Under the pieces are notes generated by a model that did not search any database, was not told the origin of the DNA, and saw only the letters and a list, made by a program, of their open reading frames with translations. Positions 49,992 through 59,038 of a DNA stretch of 64,000 nt are shown here, piece by piece. Origin of the DNA: Endozoicomonas sp. SCSIO W0465 (GTDB taxonomy: Bacteria > Pseudomonadota > Gammaproteobacteria > Pseudomonadales > Endozoicomonadaceae); contig NZ_CP092417.1 of assembly GCF_023716865.1 (NCBI RefSeq), positions 5,186,001-5,250,000 on the forward strand. The letters are read 5' to 3'. Every line of letters starts with the position of its first letter. Positions within the stretch are counted from its first letter, which is position 1. Both the position numbers and the translations under genes were made by a program.

Positions 49992-51599
49992 GTAACTATT
50001 CAGCACTGAGCAAAGGCATATTACAGTAATTCCGAACAGCTCTATGAAGTGATTGATATATGTCCATTCCCTGTTTTCTGGCAGACGACAAATAGCTGCG
50101 AATCCGTGCAAACATAGAACCACCGTCTGCACTCCTGAAGCAGCCTGAGATTTTCTGCTTTAACTTGGCCATTCGAACATCCCGCTCACTGCCATTGTTA
50201 TCGAAGGGAATGGTAAAATCTGACATGAAGCGCAGTGTCTCAGCCTTGAACTCAGTGAGTCGTTTGAAGAGATTGTAAGCTTTAGTATTCTTGACTTTCT
50301 TGCGCTTAAGCTCCTCTCGTTGCTTCTCCATATAGACGACTTCTTTCATTAGAGCCCGCTGAAGCAACCGGTCATAAATCTTCTCGATTCGTTCACAGAC
50401 AACACTTGGCATCTGTAGCATACCTATGGTCTTAAAGCCCTTGCAGTAATGCCAGGAAAGCCTCAGTAGCTTCATCAATCGCAACGCCAGTTGATTGCTG
50501 TCCCTATCAACAACACCCAAAAGCTCCCTCAGGTGATGGGCATTGCAAAGTACGTGAGTTGCCGCATATGCAAAATAGGATTTCCAATGATCATGAACCA
50601 GAACGCCTGCAAATGTTAGCAGTATGCCCATCGTGTCCATGGCCTCACGACCTCGCTTTTCAGACAAGTAGTAGAGCGTCCATTGTTCATCCCGCATAAC
50701 GTGTAGCCAGTGCAAAGAGCCCTCGGCCCGCATACCCGTTTCATCGGCTCCGGCAACAGACGATTCCCGCAAGGCGTCACGAATAACCTCTTCAGTAGAA
50801 GCCAGATTTTCATAGGTTCTGGCCACAAAATTGGCGACAGTGCCTGCACTTACACTCATTTTATAGAGAGTATTAAAATACTCTGACACGCGCTTAAAAG
50901 GCAGGAAATGGTATTGGTTAAGATAGACGGCCATAGCCTGTGTGGCTGAGCCATATTGTGCGGCAGCGGTAACACCTTCCGGGAATTCAGCCTGATTCCG
51001 ACAACCACAAGTGCAGATTTTTACTTCAGCTCTATGGGCCGTTACTTCAAATTCACCCGGTCTCCCTGGTTCAAACACCTGTCGTTCAATATATTTGACC
51101 GGCTCACTATCAAGAAGAGACGCCTGACATTTATTGCATTCTTTAACCGGAAGGTACTCAATATAGTCAGGGATATCGACCTGTTTAAGACAAGTGCCCT
51201 GATGCCCTTTCTTTCCACCGGCTTTATTACCAGAAGACTGTCTCAGACTTTTAGGATTGGGTTTTTCATCCGATGGATCGGTACCTTTATCTGCGGAAAG
51301 GTCGTCAGAATGATCTGGAGAATTACTGTTTTTACAAGGTTTTTGATAACCATCAGACGATGGCGGCTTGCTGCTGTTTTGACTGTTCTTGCCAACCTTT
51401 TCTTCCAATTCTCGACATCGCTCTTCCAGACAGGCAACTCTCATCCGCAGCTCTGCATTCTCTTTCAAGAGAATCTCAGCCGACATAGTTGCGGGTAGTT
51501 CTGGAATCATGCTGGCGAATATTGTGGAAAAATGGTGCTTAAGAGGATGGTATAAAAATCAGAAAATTCCAGATTTATGTGGGGGTGCTGAACAGTTAC
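49992..51599 (-). mobile_element. IS66-type insertion sequence, copy F (complete, flanks unmatched)
   Basis: 1608 bp with both ends. The left flank (GACTTGAC) and right flank (AACGGATT) do not match. The right flank lies inside an ISAs1-type transposase gene. This suggests recombination between two IS66 copies rather than a simple insertion. Confidence 0.93.
49996..51510 (-). CDS. IS66 family transposase (intact)
   Basis: 504 residues, the same translation as the copy inside tnsC, with all DDE residues. Probably the active source or a recent copy. Confidence 0.95.
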   Translation of the reverse strand: MIPELPATMSAEILLKENAELRMRVACLEERCRELEEKVGKNSQNSSKPPSSDGYQKPCKNSNSPDHSDDLSADKGTDPSDEKPNPKSLRQSSGNKAGGKKGHQGTCLKQVDIPDYIEYLPVKECNKCQASLLDSEPVKYIERQVFEPGRPGEFEVTAHRAEVKICTCGCRNQAEFPEGVTAAAQYGSATQAMAVYLNQYHFLPFKRVSEYFNTLYKMSVSAGTVANFVARTYENLASTEEVIRDALRESSVAGADETGMRAEGSLHWLHVMRDEQWTLYYLSEKRGREAMDTMGILLTFAGVLVHDHWKSYFAYAATHVLCNAHHLRELLGVVDRDSNQLALRLMKLLRLSWHYCKGFKTIGMLQMPSVVCERIEKIYDRLLQRALMKEVVYMEKQREELKRKKVKNTKAYNLFKRLTEFKAETLRFMSDFTIPFDNNGSERDVRMAKLKQKISGCFRSADGGSMFARIRSYLSSARKQGMDIYQSLHRAVRNYCNMPLLSAE

Positions 51600-52446
51600 A
51601 ACGGATTAATGTGCTCCCTTTGCCTTTTTTCTGGCTGTCTAACTGGACGGCTGCTATCGTTTTGGCCTGCCAGCCTGACGCGTTGGAACCTTCCGCGATA
51701 TCGTTGATTACCCAGCATCTACGATGTTCACGACGACCATGAGATTTACCTTCCTGCTCAGCAAACTCAGGGCATGGACCATCTTCCGGATTTTCTTGCC
51801 ACAGCTGTTCAAAAGCGCGAGTAAGTTCACCATAAAGTTTTTTCTGGTTACCCTTCACAGCAAGCAGATAGTCCGCTTCTTTTTTCAGGATGGCTGTGGC
51901 GATTTTCTTCTGGCAGCCCATTGCATCGATGGTGACCAGGCTACCTGCCAACTCAAGCAGTTTGAGCAGTTCAGGAATAGCAGTAATTTCATTAGACTTG
52001 GCATCTACCTTATATTGACCAAGGGACAGCCCGGCCTTGGTGCACCAGGCATTAACCATGTGAATGGCATCTTTACCTTTGTTCCAGGCAGAACCTTTGA
52101 TGGTTTTTCCATCGATTGCCACGATTCTGCTATCAGAAAGTTGCAAACCTGAAAGCACATCCCGGATCCATTGGATAAAGATCTGGCGAAACTCATCAGG
52201 ATCGATCGCGGCAAAGACTCGATTAAATGTGATAGCGACAGGAATTCCACCGGGCAAAGTCAGATGCTGTCGGAACCAGCGTTCTTTGGTTTTGGCAAAC
52301 AGTCTTATGGCGTTCCAGTCATCGGCACCACAAAGGATGGCGCAAACAGAGATGAACATAATCTCCGCCAAAATGTGAGTAGTTTTCTTTGGGTCACGAG
52401 GATCGGTGAGTGTACTGAATTTTGAGAATAAGGCTTTTGAAGGCAT
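51600..52446 (-). pseudogene. ISAs1-family transposase, C-terminus lost
   Basis: About 282 native residues of a usual ~370. The N-terminal DUF-type helix region (FSKFSTLTDPRDPKKTTHILAEIMFISVCAILCGADDW) is typical. The DDE domain shows RIVAIDGKTIKGS (D) and LVTIDAMGCQKKIA (D), then YLLAVKGNQKKLY. It ends in QKKGKGSTLIR, where the IS66-type end begins, before the third catalytic residue. No complete element end was identified on the left. Confidence 0.88.
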
Positions 52447-52521
52447 AGGCTGATAGAAAATGAGTATTTTGTCCTTTTTTAGCCTGTTTGTCTGTTCAAA
52501 TAATGCTCATGTTTTTGCCGT

Positions 52522-52770
52522 GGTATTCATACCAGCAAAAAGTTTCGTGACAGAATCGCTGACTGGACTCTTGAGAAAAAGTTACTGATCTGCTTTCTTC
52601 CAACATATTCACCTGAACTCAATCTGATTGAGATCCTGTGGAGGAAAGTAAAGTATGAATGGCTCAATCTATTGTCAATCAAGAGTTTCACGGAATTTGA
52701 AAAGGAAGTTGAACGAGTGTTCGCTTCATTTGGAGAGAGTCATATGATTTCGTTTGCAAATACTAAATAA
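52522..52770 (+). pseudogene. IS630-family transposase C-terminal fragment
   Basis: An open stretch reading GIHTSKKFRDRIADWTLEKK, followed by LLICFLPTYSPELNLIEILW and RKVKYEWLNLL, ends at a TAA. The YSPELNLIE-x-LW block with the catalytic Glu is diagnostic of the IS630/Tc1 DDE_3 domain. The N-terminal two thirds are missing. Confidence 0.8.
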
Positions 52771-52805
52771 TCGTTCAGTCAATTTATCCGAAAGCAAATT
52801 ATCAA

Positions 52806-53240
52806 CTACTTATAAATCGTATGTGTACCATAACTGTACTTGCCGTCCTGCTCACAGATCAGCACTGACTGAGCATCACTCAAATAAGGAAGTCCTTCAT
52901 CACTGCTTGTCCAGTTGCCTGTCTGAAAACGAGCCTCTCCTTGAGCCCTACCACCGCACATGGCAGAAACTTGCTCCTGTTCACGACTGAGAACATTGAC
53001 ACAGAAATCCACACCCTCTTCCAGAAGTGCATGCATGGCCGTGGACTGGTTGACACAAACCAGCACTGAAGGGGGTTCAACAGACAAAGAGGTGACTGCT
53101 GTAGCGGCCATCGCATGGCGCTGCTCACCATTAGCGGATGAAATCACCGTCACGGAACTGGCCAGACGGCGCATGGACTGAAGCATCTTTGCTTTTAATA
53201 TTTCAGGCAGCGACCCCTGGCACTGTTTGGAATTATTCAT
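52806..53240 (-). pseudogene. Flavin reductase (HpaC-like), C-terminus truncated
   Basis: 144 residues. These small enzymes reduce FMN/FAD with NAD(P)H for a partner monooxygenase. Family segments are MRRLASSVTVISSA, HAMAATAVTSLSVEPPSVLVCVN, FCVNVLSREQ and ARFQTGNW. The sequence stops at YGTHTIYK, where the family continues with ~25 more residues (an H-x-I-F-x-G-x-V segment). The gene is cut next to the IS630 fragment. ATG 53240 (MNNSK) has GGAG upstream (GGAGCGGATA). The likely partner is the HsaA/HpaB-type oxygenase at 54951, also interrupted. Confidence 0.8.
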
Positions 53241-53361
53241 TATCCGCTCCTGGATCAATGCTGGGAATGATTGACTAGCACTTACAACAGCGCTAACTCA
53301 ATTGTGTCGCTGTGACCAGAGAGCATCATTGTCCAGGAAGACTAAGCAATCGAACCGAATC

Positions 53362-54618
53362 TTAAACTGCCAGCATGCCAGAATCAGCTGAATGACTGTT
53401 CATTGCACAAAGATATGTATAGAAATCCTGCAAATGTCTATTTGAATACAGGTCAGCCATAGACTTGATGCATTCTTTGGAATCCTGACCATAACAACGA
53501 GTGATTAAGTTGCCACAGTATGTAATTAAATCTTCAATCTGATAAGTATGAGCCATGGAAAACAACTCAAGCAGATCAACTTGATTTTCGATGACAGAAG
53601 CATACAACAAACCTTGCTTACCAAAGTATAGAAAATCAAGACAAGCCATTACGGTTTTTTCTGAAAAATGGTCAAGGTTAATTATTTTACTTTGGGATTC
53701 CTTCATGCCAGCATCCAGCATCTCACGAAACACACCACCATAAGCAGAAATAACCGCAGTATGACATTTTAACACCCCCCCACCCTTAGTTTGCAACTCA
53801 ATATCCCCGTCTTTCTTTGTTTTGTATTGAGATTGAAAAAAATCCAACAGTTTGCTTTTTTCCCTGTCTGGAAATATCAATGGAGGAATCGGATACTGTT
53901 GAAAATCCGGAATTGTAATGGTAAGTACATCGAGATCAACAAGCTTTAAATTAGAACCGTTCCTGTCTTCGTAGTTTTCTCTGAAAACCTCCGAACTCTG
54001 CTGACCCTGAGTACAGGCCAGCCCTATAGAGTCAAATAAGAAAGGTATATTTGGAAGGACATAATCATTAAACCAGGTTTTATGTATTTTAATTGATCGA
54101 TCTGACAACCAGTTTTTAAAAATACAATCTTCTCCGCCCTCAACTCTAAAATGAACATGACTTGCTATTTCTTTGTATAAAACTTTAACAACCTCATCTC
54201 TTCCACTCACAAGATTCATTGAAAACAATCTAAATTGTTCTGCAATAGATTTAACACTTTGGATTACTGGCCTGTACCCCTTACACGTCAGTTTCTTTTT
54301 ATCATCACTCAGTTTAAGAAAAAAACTTGGATCATCTTCAGACTGAAAACTGTTCCCTACAGAAGCACAATAAGACAAACAGAACGCTTGCCAAAACAAG
54401 CTTTCATCCTGAATAATTTCTTTATATTCCTTCTTAAGCAGTGCATCTTGAACAGCAGGGGAAACGTCAAATTCCTCGCATTGCTTATAACTCTCTGGAG
54501 GGGGTAGAAAATACTCGAACACTGGGAGTTCAATGTTTATCATCATATCATTTATCATCATATCAAAAACTCCGTCACGGCTATGCTCATGCCAGTAATT
54601 TGTAAGACCAATCTTCAA
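53362..54618 (-). CDS. BTB/POZ domain protein
   Basis: 418 residues if the TTG at 54618 is used; an ATG at 54561 is an alternative start. The N-terminal ~270 residues are not recognised. From about residue 272 there is a BTB/POZ domain: GDIELQTKGGGVLKCHTAVISAYGGVFREMLDAGMKESQSKIINLD, then CLDFLYFGK and a helical BACK-like tail (LLELFSMAHTYQIEDLITYC). BTB domains are typical of eukaryotes, where many bind Cullin-3 ligases. In bacteria they are rare and usually found in host-associated lineages. A role as an effector acting on host ubiquitination is inferred only. No signal peptide is seen. Codon use is AT-richer than its neighbours. Confidence 0.75.
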   Translation of the reverse strand: MKIGLTNYWHEHSRDGVFDMMINDMMINIELPVFEYFLPPPESYKQCEEFDVSPAVQDALLKKEYKEIIQDESLFWQAFCLSYCASVGNSFQSEDDPSFFLKLSDDKKKLTCKGYRPVIQSVKSIAEQFRLFSMNLVSGRDEVVKVLYKEIASHVHFRVEGGEDCIFKNWLSDRSIKIHKTWFNDYVLPNIPFLFDSIGLACTQGQQSSEVFRENYEDRNGSNLKLVDLDVLTITIPDFQQYPIPPLIFPDREKSKLLDFFQSQYKTKKDGDIELQTKGGGVLKCHTAVISAYGGVFREMLDAGMKESQSKIINLDHFSEKTVMACLDFLYFGKQGLLYASVIENQVDLLELFSMAHTYQIEDLITYCGNLITRCYGQDSKECIKSMADLYSNRHLQDFYTYLCAMNSHSADSGMLAV

Positions 54619-54950
54619 GACCTGTTAACTAATCAACTGATGATAAGCCATCTGATCAGAGGTAAAACCGACTCTTTTCAGTAAGCTACCAAAAGTATTT
54701 GAAGCAGTTAGTCAATAATCATCCCTATAAGTTCCCATGCCTGAACATAAGATGGTCCATTTAGAGTATGTGGATAGCCCGTCAGACTGTTTCAATTCAC
54801 AGTTAATAACCCAACCGGAGCGTGCTTTCGGGAAGTCGGAGTACTTTGGTCTCTGCCAGGAATTAACCCGGTACCAGCCAACACTGCCAGGAGCCTGATT
54901 TAATTCAGGCAAGACCTCGTCCAAAGCATTGACAACTGGAGATAATAATA
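54619..54950. other. Divergent intergenic region, with a possible short minus-strand reading frame
   Basis: It separates the BTB gene from the monooxygenase gene. A minus-strand frame at 54712-54924 (70 codons, APGSVGWYRVNSWQRPKYSD...) has a protein-like composition. It may be a remnant or a small gene, but I recognise no family. The rest holds promoters that I cannot assign. Confidence 0.3.
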
Positions 54951-55919
54951 ATGAATAATCAAGATCAGATTCGTCAAAGACTCAATGAACGCGCCCGGGA
55001 GCTGGTACCAGTGCTGAAAGAGCGTACCGTTGCAGCCAATCGGCAGGGCAGACTGCACGACGAAACCATGGCAGACTTTCACCAAGCGGGCTTTTTCCGA
55101 ATGCTCCAGCCTGCAAGATGGGGCGGCTATGAGCTGAAACCTCATGACTTTTTCGACATCCAGATGACACTGGCTGAAGGCTGCATGTCTGCAGCCTGGG
55201 TTCTGGGTGTCGTTGCTATCCACAACTGGCAACTGGCCCTGTTTGATGATCGCGCCGCACAGGATGTCTGGGGTGAAGACACCCGTGTGCTGATCTCCTC
55301 TTCTTATATGCCTGTTGGTAAAGTGGAGCATGTTGAAGGGGGTTACAGGCTTAGCGGTAAATGGGGCTTCTCTTCCGGTTCCGGGCACTGTGATTGGGCA
55401 TTCCTGGGCGCAATTGTTCCCCCCGGAAATGAAGGTGAGGCACCCGACTACCGCACATTTCTGGTACCACGGGAAGATTACGAAATCGTCCACAACTGGG
55501 ACACCATGGGTCTGCAGGCTACCGGCTCCCATGATATCGTCGTAAAAGACAAATTTGTGCCAGAGTATCGCACACACCGCGCCCTGGACGGCTTTATGCA
55601 GAACAGCCCGGGCAACGCCGTGAACACTGCGCCGCTGTTCAGATTGCCTTTCGGTCAGATTTTTGTTCGTGCTGTATCATCTGCCGCCATCGGTGCCCTG
55701 AAAGGAGCCGTAGATGATTTTGTCGAATTCAATCGTAAGCGTATTGCCCTGCATGACGGCAAGGCAGTGGTTGAAGATCCGGGTGCCCAGGCTGCTGCTG
55801 CCAATGCCATGTTGGTGGTCAGCGATCTGAAAGCCATCCTGTTCAACAATTTTGATATCCTCACTGAGCGAGCTGAACGGTGTGAACCTCTGGCCATCGA
55901 AGAGCGGGTCAAAATGCGT

Positions 55920-57122
55920 CCTGATTACCACCGACCCTACGTCGTGAGCCAGCTGCTATAATAAACGTCGATAGTCATGTGTTTTGGAGGTAAAACTGAT
56001 GTGTAAAAACACCATTCAGTTCCAAAAAGGCCTTGGCATTATGCAATTTCTGGCTAATTACGGCAGTGAAGAGCAGTGTGAGAACGCGCTGTCCTCTTGG
56101 CGCTGGCCAGATGGCTTCCAATGCCCGAAGTGTGGCTCCCGCAGTTTCTGCAAGCTTCACCGGAAAGCTGAATTCCAGTGCAATTGCTGCCGTTGCCAAA
56201 CCTCGCTTACCAGTAACACTATCTTTGACTCAACAAAGCTGCCTCTAGCTACCTGGTTTCTGGGTATCTATCTCGTCACCCAGAATAAAGCGGGGATTTC
56301 TTGCCTGACGCTTCATCGACAACTTGGCATTTCCTACAATGCCGCATTGCGCATGAAACACAAACTCATGCAGGTCATGATGGAAAGAGATAACAGCTGG
56401 CAGTTGAGTGGTTTTGTTCAGATTGATGACGCCTATTGGGGCGGAGAGCGCCACGGAGGCCGCCGGGGCAGAGGCTCAGAGAACAAAGCCCCCTTCGTGG
56501 CCGCAGTTCAGACAGATGCTGATAACCACCCTATCTACATGAAGTTCAATGCCGTTGATAACTTCCGGCGAAAAACCATTCAGGAGTGGGCAGAACATGC
56601 CCTGAAAAAGGGTGTCCGGGCCGTCAGCGATGGCTTGTCCTGTTTCCGGGGTATTGAAGATGCCGGATGCCAGCACACAGCCATCATTACCGGTGGTGGG
56701 CATGCATCCATGGAGAATGAGTTGTTCACCTGGGTAAATACCATGCTGGGAAACGTGAAAACAGCGATTACCGGTACTTACCATAAGCTCGACCCCAAGC
56801 ATCTGGGCCGTTATCTATCAGAGTTCAACTATCGGTTTAACCGGCGTTTTGATATGCCTTCAGGCTCTTTTCGGGTTACAGACTGCTCTGCAATGAAAAT
56901 TGGCCAAAGGCCTTGATATACAATGCCTTCAGGAAACTGCTGGCTAAATATTGCCAAGCCCTGCCACAGGAGGATTCCAGCCTGATTTATGAAATCAGCA
57001 GTCTGCAATACGAAAAGAGCCTTATTTCTTTACCGGGTTATAGACATAAAGAATGAAAAGCTGCACGTATATTCTTAAATTATCTTTCCCTGTGTCATGA
57101 CGTACGATCAGTGGTAATCAGG
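55920..57122 (+). mobile_element. IS1595-family insertion sequence (ISPna2-like)
   Basis: 1203 bp with ends CCTGATTACCACCGA and (inverted) CCTGATTACCACTGA, and an 8-bp duplication AAATGCGT (55912-55919 and 57123-57130). Confidence 0.92.
55999..56916 (+). CDS. IS1595-family transposase
   Basis: 305 residues from ATG 55999, which follows a GGAGG site by 8 bp. The zinc ribbon (FQCPKCGSRSFCK then FQCNCCRCQ) precedes the ISXO2-like domain with FVQIDDAYWGGERHGGRRG (D), AVSDGLSCF (D) and LSEFNYRFNRRF. The downstream 130 bp in another frame look like a possible extension, so a late frameshift cannot be excluded. Confidence 0.88.
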   Translation: MCKNTIQFQKGLGIMQFLANYGSEEQCENALSSWRWPDGFQCPKCGSRSFCKLHRKAEFQCNCCRCQTSLTSNTIFDSTKLPLATWFLGIYLVTQNKAGISCLTLHRQLGISYNAALRMKHKLMQVMMERDNSWQLSGFVQIDDAYWGGERHGGRRGRGSENKAPFVAAVQTDADNHPIYMKFNAVDNFRRKTIQEWAEHALKKGVRAVSDGLSCFRGIEDAGCQHTAIITGGGHASMENELFTWVNTMLGNVKTAITGTYHKLDPKHLGRYLSEFNYRFNRRFDMPSGSFRVTDCSAMKIGQRP

Positions 57123-57353
57123 AAATGCGTTATGACTCTGCCATTGTGGCTACACGCTGTGCGGATGCCATTACCGAACTCTACCTGCATTGCGGATCAG
57201 CCGGTGTTTTCAATACTCACAAGGTGAATCAAGTCTTTCGTGATATTCAAACCGGTCGGACTCACGTCGCAAACCAACCTGCTAAATATGCACGTAACTT
57301 TGGTGGTGTCATCATGGGCCGTGAGACGACTGATTTTTTCCTGTAAAAACAAG

Positions 57354-57384
57354 CTTAAAGGGTTACCTGTGGTAACCCTTTAAG
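57354..57384. terminator. Perfect hairpin after the monooxygenase gene
   Basis: CTTAAAGGGTTACC, loop TGT, and the exact inverse, 7 bp after the stop codon. A run of A just before the stem gives a T tract on the minus strand, so it may act better in that direction. Confidence 0.7.
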
Positions 57385-57513
57385 CCGAGAGCGTTTAATT
57401 AAATGGAACTTTTTACCTAAAAAAAACTCTAGATAACTACGTCGGCTATTTTAGATCCAACCAATCAGGAAGCCACAAAATTATAAAAATAGTTAAAAAG
57501 GAGTTACTGCTAT

Positions 57514-57628
57514 ATGTACAGCTTACGTAGTGTAAAGAGTGAAAACGGCTATTTTTCAGCCTTAATACCAGAGCTAGTGGAGGCCTTTCCGATTCCGGCA
57601 ACTTCTTTTAATAGAGCTGTAAAGATTC
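57514..57628 (+). pseudogene. 5' fragment of an unknown gene cut by an insertion
   Basis: AAAAAGGAG lies 8 bp before ATG 57514. The product begins MYSLRSVKSENGYFSALIPE and continues LVEAFPIPATSFNRAVKI before the DDE_5/IS701-like end at 57629. I do not recognise it. No obvious continuation is seen at the far side of the element cluster (61409). Confidence 0.5.
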
Positions 57629-59038
57629 CTCGACTTTAGAGTTTTAAGAGCACAATAGTTCCGGCGCATAATCTGCTAAAAGCAACCATCCCCAATGACG
57701 AAATTCGAGATGGTTGCCATGCTCACTTCAGATCATCAAGTAATCCTCAGGGAGCTCGCTTCATATACAACCTTTCTTGCTGGAGCGCTATCATCAACTG
57801 CAGTACCAACGTTCTGCGAACTGCTGTTCGGTTGCATGCTTTCAGCCGACGGCTTTGTTACACAGGCGTTGTTAACAATTGATTTTCATTGTGTGTGGAG
57901 CAGCTACCACCACTGGCTATCTCAGGGCAAGTGGCAATGGAAGAACTTGGCACGCCACTTGATCCGTCTGGTCTGCTCCAAAGCTCCTGAGAATCAACCT
58001 GTGGTCCTGGGGCTTGATGACTGGGTAATCGAACGGTTTTCCGACAAAGCCCCTGCTTGTCGTACACATCATCAACACAGCAAGAAACGCAATCGGCCGA
58101 CGTACATCTGGGGGCAGTGTTGGGTTTCCCTGGCCATCATATTTGAGCGGGCTGCAGATGAAGTATTTACCGCCATACCGGTGATCTCATTTCCGACACC
58201 AGCTTCAGGTAACACCAGCAAACTGAAAATTGCCGTGGCCATGCTCAGGGTGGTACGCAATGAAGTGAAGGATCGAGTGCTACGCCTGCTAACCGATTGC
58301 TGGTATATGAACTGGACACTGATAAAGCCAGCTCTGGAAATGAACATAGAAGTTGTTGGTCAGATACCTTCAAATCGGGCCCTCTATGCTTTGCCGCCAG
58401 CACCCACCGTAAAGAAGCGAGGGCGCCCAAAAAAGTACGGCATCAAGATGACGACAGAACAGGTTAAGAAACTGCCGGAAGAAAAAGCAACAGTATGGAT
58501 GTACGGCAAATTTCGCAAAATACGTTATCGTACCCTGATCTGTCGCGCCAGATTCCTTAAAGGTCGTGAAGTACGCGTCGTCTGGAGTCGCTTTGAAAAT
58601 GACAAAGGTCTGACCGAAAGCAGAATATTCATCTCGACCAATCCGGAACTTGAGGGACTGGAGGTGCTTCGTGCCTATTCCCGGAGATGGCCGGTAGAGC
58701 CAATGTTTCACCAACTCAAACATGCTTTTGGCTGTTGCCATTTATGGCAGCAGAAATTGCGAACACTGCTTCGATGGATGCATTTGAAAATGGCAGGCTA
58801 TGCATTATTGCAGTTATTAACCGTTTGTAAAAATCAGGCATGTCTGAATATTTCTCGGATACCCTGGAGAAGCCCGGATACAACCACTGCAGGCATGATG
58901 AAAATTGCTCTTTCAGGAATTATTCCGAGGTTCTCTATTCGCAAGGGCTGGAACAGATATAAGCAAAAATATGAGTTCAATTTTCGCGATCTGATCGACC
59001 AGTTAATACCGGATAATTCAGAAGCAGCATAACTAAAG
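57629..59038 (+). mobile_element. DDE_5/IS701-like element, copy A of a cluster (right end lost)
   Basis: Starts CTCGACTTTAGAG and lacks the last ~117 bp. It runs directly into the next copy after GCATAACTAAAG. Confidence 0.92.
57695..59032 (+). CDS. DDE transposase (DDE_5/IS701-like)
   Basis: A 445-residue open frame with the same translation as the copy in tnsA; the DDE residues are present. The coding region is complete although the element's right terminal repeat is missing, so it could act only in trans. Confidence 0.88.
   Translation: MTKFEMVAMLTSDHQVILRELASYTTFLAGALSSTAVPTFCELLFGCMLSADGFVTQALLTIDFHCVWSSYHHWLSQGKWQWKNLARHLIRLVCSKAPENQPVVLGLDDWVIERFSDKAPACRTHHQHSKKRNRPTYIWGQCWVSLAIIFERAADEVFTAIPVISFPTPASGNTSKLKIAVAMLRVVRNEVKDRVLRLLTDCWYMNWTLIKPALEMNIEVVGQIPSNRALYALPPAPTVKKRGRPKKYGIKMTTEQVKKLPEEKATVWMYGKFRKIRYRTLICRARFLKGREVRVVWSRFENDKGLTESRIFISTNPELEGLEVLRAYSRRWPVEPMFHQLKHAFGCCHLWQQKLRTLLRWMHLKMAGYALLQLLTVCKNQACLNISRIPWRSPDTTTAGMMKIALSGIIPRFSIRKGWNRYKQKYEFNFRDLIDQLIPDNSEAA

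Larger units (their letters stand above)
54951..57346 (+). pseudogene. Flavin-dependent monooxygenase (HsaA/HpaB type), interrupted by an IS1595-type element
   Basis: Coding pieces 54951-55919 and 57131-57346 join to 394 codons plus stop, exactly the usual length of HsaA-like enzymes. These acyl-CoA-dehydrogenase-fold oxygenases hydroxylate phenolic or steroid-derived rings using reduced flavin. Features are FHQAGFFRMLQPARWGGYE, GCMSAAWVLGV, GKWGFSSGSGHCDWAFLGA, WDTMGLQATGSHDIVV, and the C-terminal RYDSAIVATRCADAITELY ... YARNFGGVIMGRETTDFFL. GGAG lies 9 bp before the ATG. The insertion leaves the 8-bp duplication AAATGCGT. The likely reductase partner lies 1.7 kb upstream on the other strand. 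Confidence 0.88.

Noticed and set aside
49992..51599. Simple insertion of IS66 copy F into the ISAs1 gene
   Set aside because: The two 8-bp flanks differ, and only one side lies in ISAs1, so a simple insertion does not explain the junction.
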